Under the pieces are notes generated by a model, which saw nothing but the letters and a program-made list of their open reading frames with translations, was not told the DNA's origin and made no database searches. The position numbers were made by a program, and so were the translations under genes. Shown in pieces: positions 8,830-19,946 of a DNA stretch of 64,000 bases (positions are counted from its first letter, which is position 1; each line of letters begins with the position of its first letter). Source of the DNA: Streptomyces sp. NBC_00654 (GTDB taxonomy: Bacteria; Actinomycetota; Actinomycetes; Streptomycetales; Streptomycetaceae); NCBI RefSeq assembly GCF_026341775.1, contig NZ_JAPEOB010000001.1, forward strand, positions 4,030,001 through 4,094,000, written 5' to 3'.

Positions 8830-10248
8830 TCAGCCGACCTTTGGGGTCGCGCGGGCGCCGTGGTGCAGATAGGCCGTGCCGTCGGCGATCGTGTAGAAGA
8901 CGACCGGGAGCCACGGGGTGAACCCCGGCCGCCGCAGCACGAAGAGACCCGGCTCGACCGGGTGCAGCGTGAACTCCTGCTCGGTGCTCGAAGCCAGTTC
9001 CGCCAGCGGCCCGGTGACCGTGTCGAGCATCACCAGAGTGCCGTCCCGCTCCACGATCTCCCTCCGCGAGGAGAGCCGTTCGTACACCCCGACGTACGCG
9101 GCCGGGTCCACCGCCACCGGCTCCTTCGCGGGCTCCGGCGTGGTGCGCATCGTCGCCCCGGCCAGCTCCTGGACGAGCTCGGAGAACACCGCCAGGTACA
9201 GGCCCGCGGTGTCACCGCCGTTGGTGAGCAGGCAGATCGCGAGGTCGGACTCCGGCAGCACCCGCAGGAACGCGCTCTGCCCGATGGTCCCGCCGTCGTG
9301 CCCGTACACCCGCTGACCGTCCCAGGTGTCGAGCAGCCAGCCCAGTCCCCAGGCACGGCCGAGCATGTGCGGGTCGGGAACCTCGACCTGCGGGGTCTGC
9401 ATCGCGGTGGCGCCCTCGGCCGAGAGGATCTTGGTGCCGTCGTCGGTGACACCGCCGTTCATGTGCATCCGGGCGAAGGTGAGGACCTCGCGCGGCGTCG
9501 AGCAGATCAGCCCGGCCGGTCCGGCCGAACGCATCAGCCCCCACTGCGGGGTGGGCGCCGGGGGCTCGCCGGGGTGCCCGGTGGCGGCGCGGAAGCGCAG
9601 CACCTCCTCCGGCAGGGTGGCCGTACGGGTCAGACCGAGCGGCCGGTACAGACGCTCCTTCATCAGCTCGTCCCACTGGACGCCCGTGACATGCTCCAGT
9701 ACCCGGCCCAGCAGGCTGAAGCCCGCGTTGCAGTACGACATGGTGGCGCCCAGCGGGTGGTTGGCGGCGACATCCGCCAGCAGCGCGGTGAACTTCTCCA
9801 GGCAGTCGTCGCCGCGGCCGGTGTCGGCGAAGAAGTCTCCGTCGATGCCGCTGGTGTGGGTCACGAGATGGCGGAGCGTCACCCCCTGGGTCAGCTCCTC
9901 GTTGACGAGCCGGAGTTCGGGGAGCACGGAGACGATGGGGGCGTCCAGTTCGAGTACGCCCTCGTCGACCAGCGCCATGGCCACCGTGGTGGTCCACACC
10001 TTGGAGATCGAACCGATCTGGAAGAGGGTGTCGGGTGTCGCCGTGATCCCGGCTTCGACGTTCGCCATGCCGACGGCGGTCTCGATGATCACCTCGCCGC
10101 GGTGCAGGACGGCGAGGTTCGCGCCGGGTACCCGGTGACGGGCGGCCAGTTCGGCGAGGCGGGTGCTCCAGCGGGCGGTCAGCTCGGCGGACAGGCCGGC
10201 GGGCGGGGTGGCGGTGTCGGTCATGGTCGGCTCCGCATTCGTGGTCAT
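8830..10248 (-). CDS. Class C beta-lactamase-family serine hydrolase (D-aminopeptidase/esterase type)
   Basis: 472 aa. S-x-x-K is read as SISK (in FQIGSISKVWT, around residue 88), Y-x-N as YCN (YCNAGFS) and the third motif as GHDGGT. A C-terminal extension of about 100 residues forms a second beta domain, as in D-aminopeptidase and Pab87-like proteins. There is no signal peptide, so it is probably cytoplasmic. Together with the class A-like protein it gives this operon two different penicillin-fold hydrolases. It likely cleaves D-amino-acid-containing peptides or esters; the substrate is not readable. The start used is the ATG at 10248; ATG 10224 is an alternative. Confidence 0.82.
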   Translation of the reverse strand: MTTNAEPTMTDTATPPAGLSAELTARWSTRLAELAARHRVPGANLAVLHRGEVIIETAVGMANVEAGITATPDTLFQIGSISKVWTTTVAMALVDEGVLELDAPIVSVLPELRLVNEELTQGVTLRHLVTHTSGIDGDFFADTGRGDDCLEKFTALLADVAANHPLGATMSYCNAGFSLLGRVLEHVTGVQWDELMKERLYRPLGLTRTATLPEEVLRFRAATGHPGEPPAPTPQWGLMRSAGPAGLICSTPREVLTFARMHMNGGVTDDGTKILSAEGATAMQTPQVEVPDPHMLGRAWGLGWLLDTWDGQRVYGHDGGTIGQSAFLRVLPESDLAICLLTNGGDTAGLYLAVFSELVQELAGATMRTTPEPAKEPVAVDPAAYVGVYERLSSRREIVERDGTLVMLDTVTGPLAELASSTEQEFTLHPVEPGLFVLRRPGFTPWLPVVFYTIADGTAYLHHGARATPKVG

Positions 10249-10271
10249 GGTCGTCTCCAGCTCCGGTGGGT

Positions 10272-11016
10272 TCAGCGGTCGGTGTGGGCGGTGACCCAGT
10301 CGACGAGGCGACGGGAGTAGTCCTCACGGTGCGAGGGCCGCCCGTTGAGGGGGAAGAGGTGTGAGCTGCCCGGGTACAGCACCAGCTGGGCGGGCACGCC
10401 CCGGGTGTACAGCGCGTGGAACCACTGCTCGGCCTGGCCGGCCGGGCAGGCGTCGTCCGCGCCGCCGTGCAGGATCAGCGTCGGTGCCCGTACCGCGTCG
10501 GCGTGGCTGGTCGGCGACAGCGCCGGCAGCCGGTCCGGGTCGCCGATCTCCTGGGTGGCGATCAGCCGGCCCTCCGCGGACGTCCCGGCCATGGTCGTCA
10601 GGTCGACGACCGACCGGAGCCGTGTCCTCGCGGCGGGCGGACGGCCCCGAGAAGGCGATCCGGGTGCCGTCCGGACTCCACACGGGGATCCCGGCCCCCG
10701 CCGGACACCGGACCGCCGTGGTCAGCGGCACCGCCTCGCCCCCGCCGGCGGGCAGCAGATGCAGCTGCCCGGCGCGCAGGAACGCCAGCCGTGTGCCGTC
10801 GGGGGACCAGCGCGGTGCGGCGTCCGCCGGGCCCCGGGTGAGCCGGCGGGCCGGGCCGCCGGCCACGCGGACCTCCCAGATGGAGCTGTGCGCACGGTCG
10901 TTCCCGGCATCCTGGGTGGTCAACGTGTACGCGACACGATCGCCGTCGGGGGACAGGGAAGGGTCGCTCGGGATCTCGAACCGGTACAGGTCCTCGATCG
11001 TCAGCGCTCGGGTCAT
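10272..11016 (-). pseudogene. Broken S9 prolyl-oligopeptidase-family gene with internal out-of-frame deletion
   Basis: The first 125 or so codons from the ATG at 11016 read as the start of an S9 peptidase (TIEDLYRFEIPSDPSLSPDG, then two WSPDGTR propeller repeats). Near 10620-10645 the frame changes. The other frame carries the end of the same kind of enzyme (RSVVDLTTMAGTSAEG, catalytic Asp in GGADDACP, catalytic His in SSHLFP) down to the TGA at 10272. About 400 residues that should lie between, including the propeller core and the nucleophile GxSxG serine, are absent. Only about 745 bp remain of a gene that is normally near 1.9-2 kb. The start still overlaps the ATPase stop (ATGA), so the operon layout is intact. 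Confidence 0.85.
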
Positions 11017-11816
11017 GACGCCTCCGGAGCAGTCGTGAGAGTGGGCACGCAGGAGATGAGGGTCCGGGTCGCCGGGTGCTCGGGCCGCTCCAGCACCCGG
11101 GCGGTGGGGCCGCACTCGACCAGCCGCCCGCCGTCCATCACGGCGACCTGGTCGGACAGATGGCGGACGACCGCGAGGTTGTGGGAGATGAACAGCATCG
11201 AGAAGCCCAGCTCCCGCTGGAGCCGGCGCAGCAGGTTCAGGACGGCGCCCTGGACGGAGACATCCAGCGCCGAGGTGATCTCGTCGGCGATCAGCACCGA
11301 GGGCCGGGCGGCCAGGGCCCTGGCCAGAGCGACCCGTTGGCGCTGACCGCCCGAAAGCGCGTCCGGGGTCAGCGAGGCCCGCCCGGGGTCGATACCGACG
11401 AGCTCCAGACAGCGTGCCACCTCCGCTTCCCGCGCGGCGCGCCGTTCACGTGCCGTCGTGCCACCGGACCGTGCCCCGCCGGAATCCGGCCGGCGGCCCG
11501 GCGCCCGGCCGGGCAGTGCCTCGGCGACGGCGGCGCCGATGGTCATGCGCGGGTCGAGCGAGGCGTACGGGTTCTGGAACACCAGCTGCACCGGGCTGCG
11601 ACCGCGCCGTGCCCCGATCTCCCGCTCCGCCACCCGGACCCGGCCCGCCGCCATCGGGGCCAGCCCGACCACAGCCTTCCCGAGGGTCGACTTGCCCGAA
11701 CCCGACCCGCCCACCAGCCCGGTCACCGTGCCGTCCGGCACCACCAGGCTGACGTCGTCCACCGCGGTGAAGCGCCCGTAGCGGACCGTGATCCCGCGCA
11801 GTTCCAGTGAGCTCAT
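11013..11816 (-). CDS. Oligopeptide/dipeptide ABC transporter ATPase (OppF/DppF type)
   Basis: 267 aa. Walker A is GGSGSGKST near residue 36, the Q-loop is FQNPYASLDPR, the signature is LSGGQRQR, Walker B is VLIADEIT and the H-loop is FISHN. The C-terminus ends in a short HPATRTL oligopeptide-ABC tail without the usual cysteine cluster. A low-complexity Gly/Arg-rich insertion follows the Q-loop. It pairs with the ATPase half of the upstream fusion protein to drive import. Its ATG overlaps the upstream stop and its own stop overlaps the S9 remnant start. Confidence 0.9.
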   Translation of the reverse strand: MSSLELRGITVRYGRFTAVDDVSLVVPDGTVTGLVGGSGSGKSTLGKAVVGLAPMAAGRVRVAEREIGARRGRSPVQLVFQNPYASLDPRMTIGAAVAEALPGRAPGRRPDSGGARSGGTTARERRAAREAEVARCLELVGIDPGRASLTPDALSGGQRQRVALARALAARPSVLIADEITSALDVSVQGAVLNLLRRLQRELGFSMLFISHNLAVVRHLSDQVAVMDGGRLVECGPTARVLERPEHPATRTLISCVPTLTTAPEAS

Positions 11817-13729
11817 GACGCCGTCTCCGCTCCGCGTGAGGTGATCTCGACGGGCACGGCGCCCGTTGGCGCGCCCACCGGGTACCAGCAGGCCACCTCG
11901 TGATCCGCCCCGAAGCCGGCCAGCGCGGGCGCGGCCCCGTGACAGCGTTCCCCGGCCCGTTCGCACCGGGGCGCGAAGGAACATCCCTCGCCGGTCCCGC
12001 CCGGCTCCGGCGGGCGGCCCGGGATGGTCGCCAGCTCCGTTCCGGGATCCGTGGACATGGTGGGGACCGCGCCCACCAGCGCCCGGGTGTAGGGGTGCGC
12101 CGCGCCGCCGGCCAGCTCCGTGACCGGGAGGTTCTCGACGATCAGCCCCCCGTACATCACCAGCACCCGTTCGCAGACCTGGGCCACGACGGCGAGGTCG
12201 TGGGAGATCAGCAGCAGCGCCGCGCCGGAGTCCGCGCGCACCTCGGCCAGCAGATCGAGCACCTGCTGCTGCACCGCCACATCGAGCGCCGTGGTCGGCT
12301 CGTCGGCGATGATCAGCTTCGGATCCCCCATCAGCCCCATCGCGATGACGGCCCGTTGCCGCATTCCGCCGGAGAACTCGTGCGGCCGCTGCCCGGCCCT
12401 GCGCTCCGGCGAGGGGATGCGGACGGCACCGAGCCGGTCGACGGCGCGCGCCGATGCCTGCCTGCGGGACCGCCCGAGATGGACCTCGGCCACCTCGGCG
12501 AGCTGACGGCCCACCCGCAGGGCCGGGTTGAGCGAGGCCATCGGGTCCTGGAAGACCATGGCCGGCGCGGTGCCCAGCCGGGGGGCCGCCCGCAGATCGT
12601 GGCCGTCGAACCGGAGGGTGCCGGTGACACGTCCCGGATGGGGGACGAGGTCCGCCAGCGCCAGGGCGGTGAGGCTCTTGCCGGAACCGGACTCGCCGAC
12701 CAGGCCGACGGCCTCGCCCGCTCCGACGCTCAGCGAGACGCCGCGTACGGCCTGCCGTCCGCCGGGAAAGGTCACCCGCAGATCGTGCGCCCGTGCCACC
12801 GCCGCGTCGTCGCCCCCGGGTTCCCTGTCCGGCGAAGCCTCCACCGGGAGCTCCGGCGGCACTGTCTCCGGCGCCCGCGGTGCCCTTCGGCCACCCGCCT
12901 GGGCGAGCACCTCACCGACCAGCCCGAACATCAGACCCGTCAGCACCACGGCCGCACCGGGTGCCAGCGCCGCCACCGGGTTCACATAGACCCGGCTCAG
13001 CTGTTCGTTGAGCAGCCGCCCCCAGTCGTACTCCGGCGGCTGCACCCCGAGCCCCAGGAACGAGAGTCCCGAGAAGGCGATCAGGATGCCCCCCGCCGCC
13101 TGGGTGGCGAACAGCACCGACGGCTCCGCGATGTTGGGCAGCAGATGACGCACCACCAGCCGGAACCGGCCCACGCCGAGGATCCGTGCCGCCGAGACAT
13201 AGTCCGAGCCCGCGACCGACGCGGTCAGGTTCTGCACCAGCCGCGCCATCGGCGGGACCATGGCGAGTCCCACCGCGAACACCGCTCCGGTGCTTCCCAC
13301 CCCGAAGACCGTGGCGAGGAAGAGCAGGAACAGCAGTCCGGGGAAGGCGACCAGCACACCCACCACGGCCGTGATCAGCCGGCCGAGGCGCCGGCCGAGC
13401 ACCGAGGGCGCGACACCGAGCAGCAGCCCGCCGCCGACCCCGATCGCGGTGGCCAGCAGGGTGAGCCGCAGCGTCAGCCGGGTCGCCACCACGACCCGGG
13501 CGGCGATGTCACGGCCCAACTGGTCGGTGCCGAACACATGCGCGGCGCTGCTGCCCTCGTTGATCGCGTCCGTGTCCACCCGGGCGGCCTGCTCGCCGAG
13601 CAGGACCGGACCGAACACGGCGACCAGCGCCACCACCAGGCAGGCGGTGAGAGCGGTGATCCCGATCGGCGTCCTGAGCGTGCGCCCCAGCCGGTGGCGC
13701 GGCGAGGTGCCATGGTCCTGATGAGACAT
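11813..13729 (-). CDS. Fused DppC-type permease and DppD-type ATPase
   Basis: A single 638-aa chain joins two normally separate subunits. Residues 1 to about 280 form a DppC-type permease: N-terminal membrane segment, TDQLGRD motif, and the EAA-type loop SAARILGVGRFRLVVRHLLPN. Residues from about 310 form an ATPase: Walker A GESGSGKS, FQDPMASLNP, signature FSGGMRQR, Walker B LIIADEPT, H-loop LISHD. A C-terminal oligopeptide-ABC region has cysteines in GCSFAPRC and ERC. The linker is Pro/Glu-rich. It follows the DppB gene after a 2-bp gap. Such fusions occur in actinobacteria, so it is not by itself an error. Confidence 0.9.
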   Translation of the reverse strand: MSHQDHGTSPRHRLGRTLRTPIGITALTACLVVALVAVFGPVLLGEQAARVDTDAINEGSSAAHVFGTDQLGRDIAARVVVATRLTLRLTLLATAIGVGGGLLLGVAPSVLGRRLGRLITAVVGVLVAFPGLLFLLFLATVFGVGSTGAVFAVGLAMVPPMARLVQNLTASVAGSDYVSAARILGVGRFRLVVRHLLPNIAEPSVLFATQAAGGILIAFSGLSFLGLGVQPPEYDWGRLLNEQLSRVYVNPVAALAPGAAVVLTGLMFGLVGEVLAQAGGRRAPRAPETVPPELPVEASPDREPGGDDAAVARAHDLRVTFPGGRQAVRGVSLSVGAGEAVGLVGESGSGKSLTALALADLVPHPGRVTGTLRFDGHDLRAAPRLGTAPAMVFQDPMASLNPALRVGRQLAEVAEVHLGRSRRQASARAVDRLGAVRIPSPERRAGQRPHEFSGGMRQRAVIAMGLMGDPKLIIADEPTTALDVAVQQQVLDLLAEVRADSGAALLLISHDLAVVAQVCERVLVMYGGLIVENLPVTELAGGAAHPYTRALVGAVPTMSTDPGTELATIPGRPPEPGGTGEGCSFAPRCERAGERCHGAAPALAGFGADHEVACWYPVGAPTGAVPVEITSRGAETAS

Positions 13730-13731
13730 CG

Positions 13732-14754
13732 TCAGCTCCCGCGAACGGTGGACTGGGGGTCGGCGACGGCCACGGCCACGTCGACGGCGAAGGTGATCAG
13801 CAGCGCGGCCGCCCCGTAGACCAGCACCACGCCCTGGACCAGCGGATAGTCCTTCTCGGTGATGGCCTGCACGATCGTGGTGCCGAGGCCGGGCCAGGCG
13901 AAGACGTTCTCGATGAGTACGGTGCCGGCGAGCAGCGAGCTGAACAGGAGACCGCTCAGGGTGAGCGAGGAGGTCAGCAGATTGGGCAGCGCGTGCCGCA
14001 GATAGCGCAGCCGGGCCGGCAGCCGTTTCGCCCGCGCGGTACGCATGTAGTCCTCGCCGAGGACCCGCAGCGTCTCCACCCGGACGATTCTCGACAGCGT
14101 CGCCGCCGGGACGAGGGCGAGGGCCAGCACCGGCAGTACGTGGGAGGACAGGCCGCTCTGCGAGGCGACCGGGAAGACCGGCCAGGTCACGGCGAACGCC
14201 GCCACCAGGCCGACCGCCAGCAGGAACTCGGGCACCGCGCCCAGGAACCCGGTGACACCGGTGAAGGCGAGTTCACCGCGCCGCCTTCGGCCGTCCTTGG
14301 TCAGCACGGCCGCCGCCATCCCGACCGGGATCGCGAGCAGCAGGATCAGCGCGAACGCGGGGACGGCGATCTGGAGAGTCGCCGGCAGACGGCTGGAGAT
14401 GATCTCGGAAACGGGCAGCTGGGAGTTGATCGAGTCCCCCAGCCGGCCCTGGAAGAGCTGACCGAGGAAGTCGCCGTACTGGCTCGTCAGCGGCCGGTCC
14501 AGGCCGAGCGCCTGCCTGCGGGCCTCGACCAGCGCGGGGTCCGCGGTGGGGCCGAGCGACGCCCGCACCGGGTCGCCGGGGATCAGATGGATCATCGCGA
14601 AAGCGGCTGTGACCAGCGCGGCCAGGGACACCACCAGCCGCCAGGTACGGCGCAGGGCGAAGCTGACCCAGGGGCTGCGGGGGGTGGGGAGCAGGCCTCG
14701 CGGGGAACCGGGGGAGCGCAGACGGCGCGCGGGGCGCGTGGGAAGCGTGGTCAT
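13732..14754 (-). CDS. Dipeptide/oligopeptide ABC transporter permease (DppB type)
   Basis: 340-aa inner-membrane subunit. The first membrane segment carries the MIHLIPGDPVRASLG signature typical of DppB/OppB, then about five more hydrophobic stretches. The cytoplasmic EAA loop reads DYMRTARAKRLPARLRYLRHALPN. The N-terminus is Arg/Pro-rich and charged. Its ATG overlaps the stop of the binding-protein gene by one base (TGATG). It partners with the DppC domain of the downstream fusion to form the translocation path. Confidence 0.92.
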   Translation of the reverse strand: MTTLPTRPARRLRSPGSPRGLLPTPRSPWVSFALRRTWRLVVSLAALVTAAFAMIHLIPGDPVRASLGPTADPALVEARRQALGLDRPLTSQYGDFLGQLFQGRLGDSINSQLPVSEIISSRLPATLQIAVPAFALILLLAIPVGMAAAVLTKDGRRRRGELAFTGVTGFLGAVPEFLLAVGLVAAFAVTWPVFPVASQSGLSSHVLPVLALALVPAATLSRIVRVETLRVLGEDYMRTARAKRLPARLRYLRHALPNLLTSSLTLSGLLFSSLLAGTVLIENVFAWPGLGTTIVQAITEKDYPLVQGVVLVYGAAALLITFAVDVAVAVADPQSTVRGS

Positions 14755-16358
14755 CAGCTACCACTCCGGCGCAGTGTGCTGGGGATGATGCCGTTGCCGT
14801 TGACCTGGAAGGTCACGCCCTTGCCGTACACCCGGTTCTCCTTGCTGACGATCGGCACGATGTCGGCCCGTTCGACCAGAGCGGCTTCGGCCGCCTCCCA
14901 CAGGTCGCAGCCCGAGGTGCCGGGCCTGGCCGAGGCCTGCGCGGCGAGCCGGTGGTAGTCGGGGTTGGCGATGGCGCCGAAGTTGTTGCCCGTCGGCGGC
15001 GGCGGTCCGTCGTAGAACTGGGTCAGCTGGTCCGGGAGGGTCACCCCGATGGGAGCCCAGGCGACGTCCCAGTCGCCGGCCACCAGCGCACCGGCGATAC
15101 CGGCTCCGCCCACGGGCCGGGCCGAGGCCTTCACTCCGAAGGCGTCCCACTTCTGGACGGCGAGTTCGATCGCCGAGGCGACCTGCGGACCCTGGTTGAC
15201 GGCGTAGGCGAGCCTGACGGTGAGCGGCTTGCCGTCCTTCTTCCAGGTGCCGCCGCTCCTGGCCCAGCCCGCCGCCTTCAGGTCCTCGGCGGCCCGGCCC
15301 GGGTCGTGGCGGGGGATGTTCCCGGTCACCGGGTCGCCGGTGCAGGGGGTGGGGGCCATCTCCCCGATGGCGGTGGGGGGTTCGCCCTCGCCGCCCGTGG
15401 AGACGTTCCTGAGCTCCCGCAGATCCAGTACGGAGACCAGCGCCCTGCGCACCGCGAGGTCGGCTGTCGCCAGTCCGGCCCTCTCGTTGAACATGAACTG
15501 CCCGAACAGTGCCTCGATGCTCCGGCTCTTCACCCTGGCCGCGTTCAGCCGCTGCTGGTCGGCGCCGTTGATCTGGATCGCGTTGAGCTGTCCGGCCATC
15601 AGCAGGTTGGCCGCGGTCGACTCGTTGGTGACGACCTTGAACACCACCGTGCGGGGCATGTCCCCGCCGGTGGCGCCGCGGGGGCCCCAGGAGTAGCCGT
15701 CCCGCCGGGTGTACGTGTAGTGGTCGCCCGGCACCGCCTCGGTCAGCCGGTACGGACCGCTCGCCCCGGTGGCCTTGGCCAGCGAGTCCGGCGCCGCCAG
15801 GCTCTCCTCGCAGACCAGCGGCAGCATCCGGGCCATGTGCGCGATGAACGGCGCGGGCTTCTTCGTGGTGACCGTGACCGTGCGCGTCGCCTCGTCGGCC
15901 TCGGCCACCGCGGTGACGGGTACCGAGAGCCCGAGCATCGGCGACCGGTTGCGAGCGTCGGCGATGTGGTTGTACTCGGCGGCCACATCGGCCGCCGTGA
16001 GCGCCGAACCGTCCTCGCACGTCACCCCGGAGCGGATGGTGAACCGTGCCGAGGTGGGCGTGACCGACCACTTCTCGGCCACACCGGGTACCAGCGAACC
16101 GTCGGCCGCGAAGTGCACCAGCGTGTCGTACGCGAAGGTGTTCATGGACAGCGCGGTGCCGGCCAGCGCCATGGTGGGACTGAGACTGCCCGGATCGGCG
16201 GCGATGCCCAGCACCACCGTCGACGCCCCGACGCCCGCCGCGCCTCCGCCGCACGCGGCCGCGGTGGCGACCAGCCCCAGCGCCGCGGCGACGGAGGTCG
16301 CGGACCGCACCCGTCGCGTGGGTGTCCGTCGCGTCTCCGTGCCTGGGGTGCTGCGCAT
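14754..16358 (-). CDS. ABC transporter substrate-binding lipoprotein, family 5 (peptide/nickel type)
   Basis: 534 aa. An Arg-rich N-region and hydrophobic core end in a lipobox, TAAAC, around residues 32-36, so the protein should be anchored outside the membrane. The mature part shows SBP_bac_5 features (VLGIAADPGSLSPT, the SGPYRLTEAVPGD segment and AAEDLKAAGW). The ATG at 16358 is preceded by a near-ideal GGAGGTGA, which fixes the start and marks the first gene of the operon. The ligand is probably a short peptide or an acylated/modified peptide, judging from the hydrolases downstream. Confidence 0.9.
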   Translation of the reverse strand: MRSTPGTETRRTPTRRVRSATSVAAALGLVATAAACGGGAAGVGASTVVLGIAADPGSLSPTMALAGTALSMNTFAYDTLVHFAADGSLVPGVAEKWSVTPTSARFTIRSGVTCEDGSALTAADVAAEYNHIADARNRSPMLGLSVPVTAVAEADEATRTVTVTTKKPAPFIAHMARMLPLVCEESLAAPDSLAKATGASGPYRLTEAVPGDHYTYTRRDGYSWGPRGATGGDMPRTVVFKVVTNESTAANLLMAGQLNAIQINGADQQRLNAARVKSRSIEALFGQFMFNERAGLATADLAVRRALVSVLDLRELRNVSTGGEGEPPTAIGEMAPTPCTGDPVTGNIPRHDPGRAAEDLKAAGWARSGGTWKKDGKPLTVRLAYAVNQGPQVASAIELAVQKWDAFGVKASARPVGGAGIAGALVAGDWDVAWAPIGVTLPDQLTQFYDGPPPPTGNNFGAIANPDYHRLAAQASARPGTSGCDLWEAAEAALVERADIVPIVSKENRVYGKGVTFQVNGNGIIPSTLRRSGS

Positions 16359-16636
16359 GGTCACCTCCGAAGAGGCGGCAGGCCGCCGCCGAGTGAAGGG
16401 AACATTAGGCAGTGATGTACCCGCCCCGATGTGTCGCGGCGTACGAAAAACGGCCCTGCCGTTGGTGCGCCGCACCGAAGACGGCCGCCTCCCGGTGCCC
16501 GAAAGCTGTCGGACCCGGCGTGGCCACCGGACCGGGGATGGCCGGATCCCGTCCACGCCCTGTTTCCCTCCCGCGCTCCGTACTGGAGGCTGTGGCGACC
16601 ACGGCCGGGCGCCCGGCCGGCAGAACGGAGCGCGGG

Positions 16637-17503
16637 ATGACCGACGTACGGGGAGACGGCGCGGGCGAGCCCGCGCAGCACACGATGACGCCGTTCGACG
16701 ACATCTACGACCAGGCCGATCCCCGTGCCTTCTTCCGTGAGCTCGGGGCGTTCGGCTACCGGACGCCGCACCACGCCCAGGCCGTCTTCCGCCGTCTCGC
16801 CGGGCTCCGGATCCGGAATCCGGGTGACGCGGTGCTGGACCTGTGCTGCTCGTACGGCATCAACGCGGCGCTGCTCAACCATGAACTGACCCTCGACGAA
16901 CTGAACGCCCACTACACCTCGCCGCGGGTGGTGGCCATGACCACGCGGGAACTGGTCGAGCACGACACGGCCTTCTTCCGCGCCCGCCGCAGGCGGGACG
17001 CAGTCCCGGTGTTCGGCCTCGACATCGCCTCCCGCGCCATCGCCTACGCACGGGCGGTCGGCCTGCTCGACGACGGGTTCGCCGAGAATCTGGAGACCTC
17101 CCCGCCGTCCGCCGCGCTGCTGGACATGGCACGGAGCATCCGTCTCATCACCATCACGGGCGGCGCCAGCTTCCTGTCCCGGGCGACCTTCCAGCCGCTC
17201 CTGGACCATGCCGCGACGCCCCCGTGGATCGCCGCCTTCGTCCTGCGTACCGGCTCCTACGCGCCCATCGCCGAGCACCTGGCCCGCCACGGCCTGACCA
17301 CGGAGATGTACACGGGGCGGACCTTCGTCCAACGCCGCTTCACCGGTGCGCCGGAGCAGCGGTACGCCGTCGACGCGGTGCGGGCCCTCGGGCAGGACCC
17401 GGACGGCAGGGAGTCGGCGGGTCACTTCCACACCGCCCTGCACCTCGCACGTCCCGCGGCCGACACGGGCGCGCCACCGCTGGGGGAGCTGGTCACCGGG
17501 TGA
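16637..17503 (+). CDS. SAM-dependent methyltransferase-like protein
   Basis: 288 aa, cytoplasmic. VLDLCCSYGINAALL near residue 67 matches motif I of class I methyltransferases with Cys-Cys in place of the usual acidic-glycine spacing (DLGCGxG). FGLDIASRAIAYA is the second strand and the TITGGASFLSR segment is where motif III would lie. The acidic residue ending strand 2 is Asp. GGAG (16627-16630) supports the ATG at 16637. It diverges from the transporter operon and is followed by the MFS gene in the same direction after 84 bp. The substrate is unknown. Whether it still binds S-adenosylmethionine is uncertain because of the altered motif I. Confidence 0.65.
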   Translation: MTDVRGDGAGEPAQHTMTPFDDIYDQADPRAFFRELGAFGYRTPHHAQAVFRRLAGLRIRNPGDAVLDLCCSYGINAALLNHELTLDELNAHYTSPRVVAMTTRELVEHDTAFFRARRRRDAVPVFGLDIASRAIAYARAVGLLDDGFAENLETSPPSAALLDMARSIRLITITGGASFLSRATFQPLLDHAATPPWIAAFVLRTGSYAPIAEHLARHGLTTEMYTGRTFVQRRFTGAPEQRYAVDAVRALGQDPDGRESAGHFHTALHLARPAADTGAPPLGELVTG

Positions 17504-17544
17504 TCGATTCGCGGGGGGTGATGCCCCGGCCTAGGGTCGATGTA

Positions 17545-17562
17545 GTGAACGCGACCGTTCAC
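17545..17562. promoter_or_regulatory. Palindromic operator upstream of the MFS exporter
   Basis: GTGAACG, CGAC spacer, CGTTCAC: a perfect 7-bp inverted repeat 25 bp before the MFS start. It has the size and symmetry of a TetR/MarR-type operator. No regulator gene lies next to it. Confidence 0.6.
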
Positions 17563-17587
17563 GGCTGACCGACCACGCGAGCAACCC

Positions 17588-19844
<2,257 letters not shown>

Positions 19845-19856
19845 CCGGCTGAACAG

Positions 19857-19894
19857 CGACAGGCCCCGGACGACACGTCGTCCGGGGCCTGTCG
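19857..19894. terminator. Bidirectional terminator after the cold-shock gene
   Basis: Perfect 18-bp inverted repeat (left arm 19857-19874, right arm 19877-19894) just after the csp stop and before the converging DUF5997 gene. The extreme tip cannot pair, so the real loop is larger. There is no U-tract, as is common in Streptomyces. Confidence 0.8.
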
Positions 19895-19946
19895 TGTGCG
19901 GGGCGGTCGAGCGTACGGCTGTGCGGCCGGCCCGCGGGGGCGGCGG

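Noticed and set aside
4791..10248. Antibiotic resistance by the class A and class C beta-lactamase-like proteins
   Set aside because: No signal peptides, and the genes lie in a peptide-salvage operon; hydrolysis of peptides or amides fits better.
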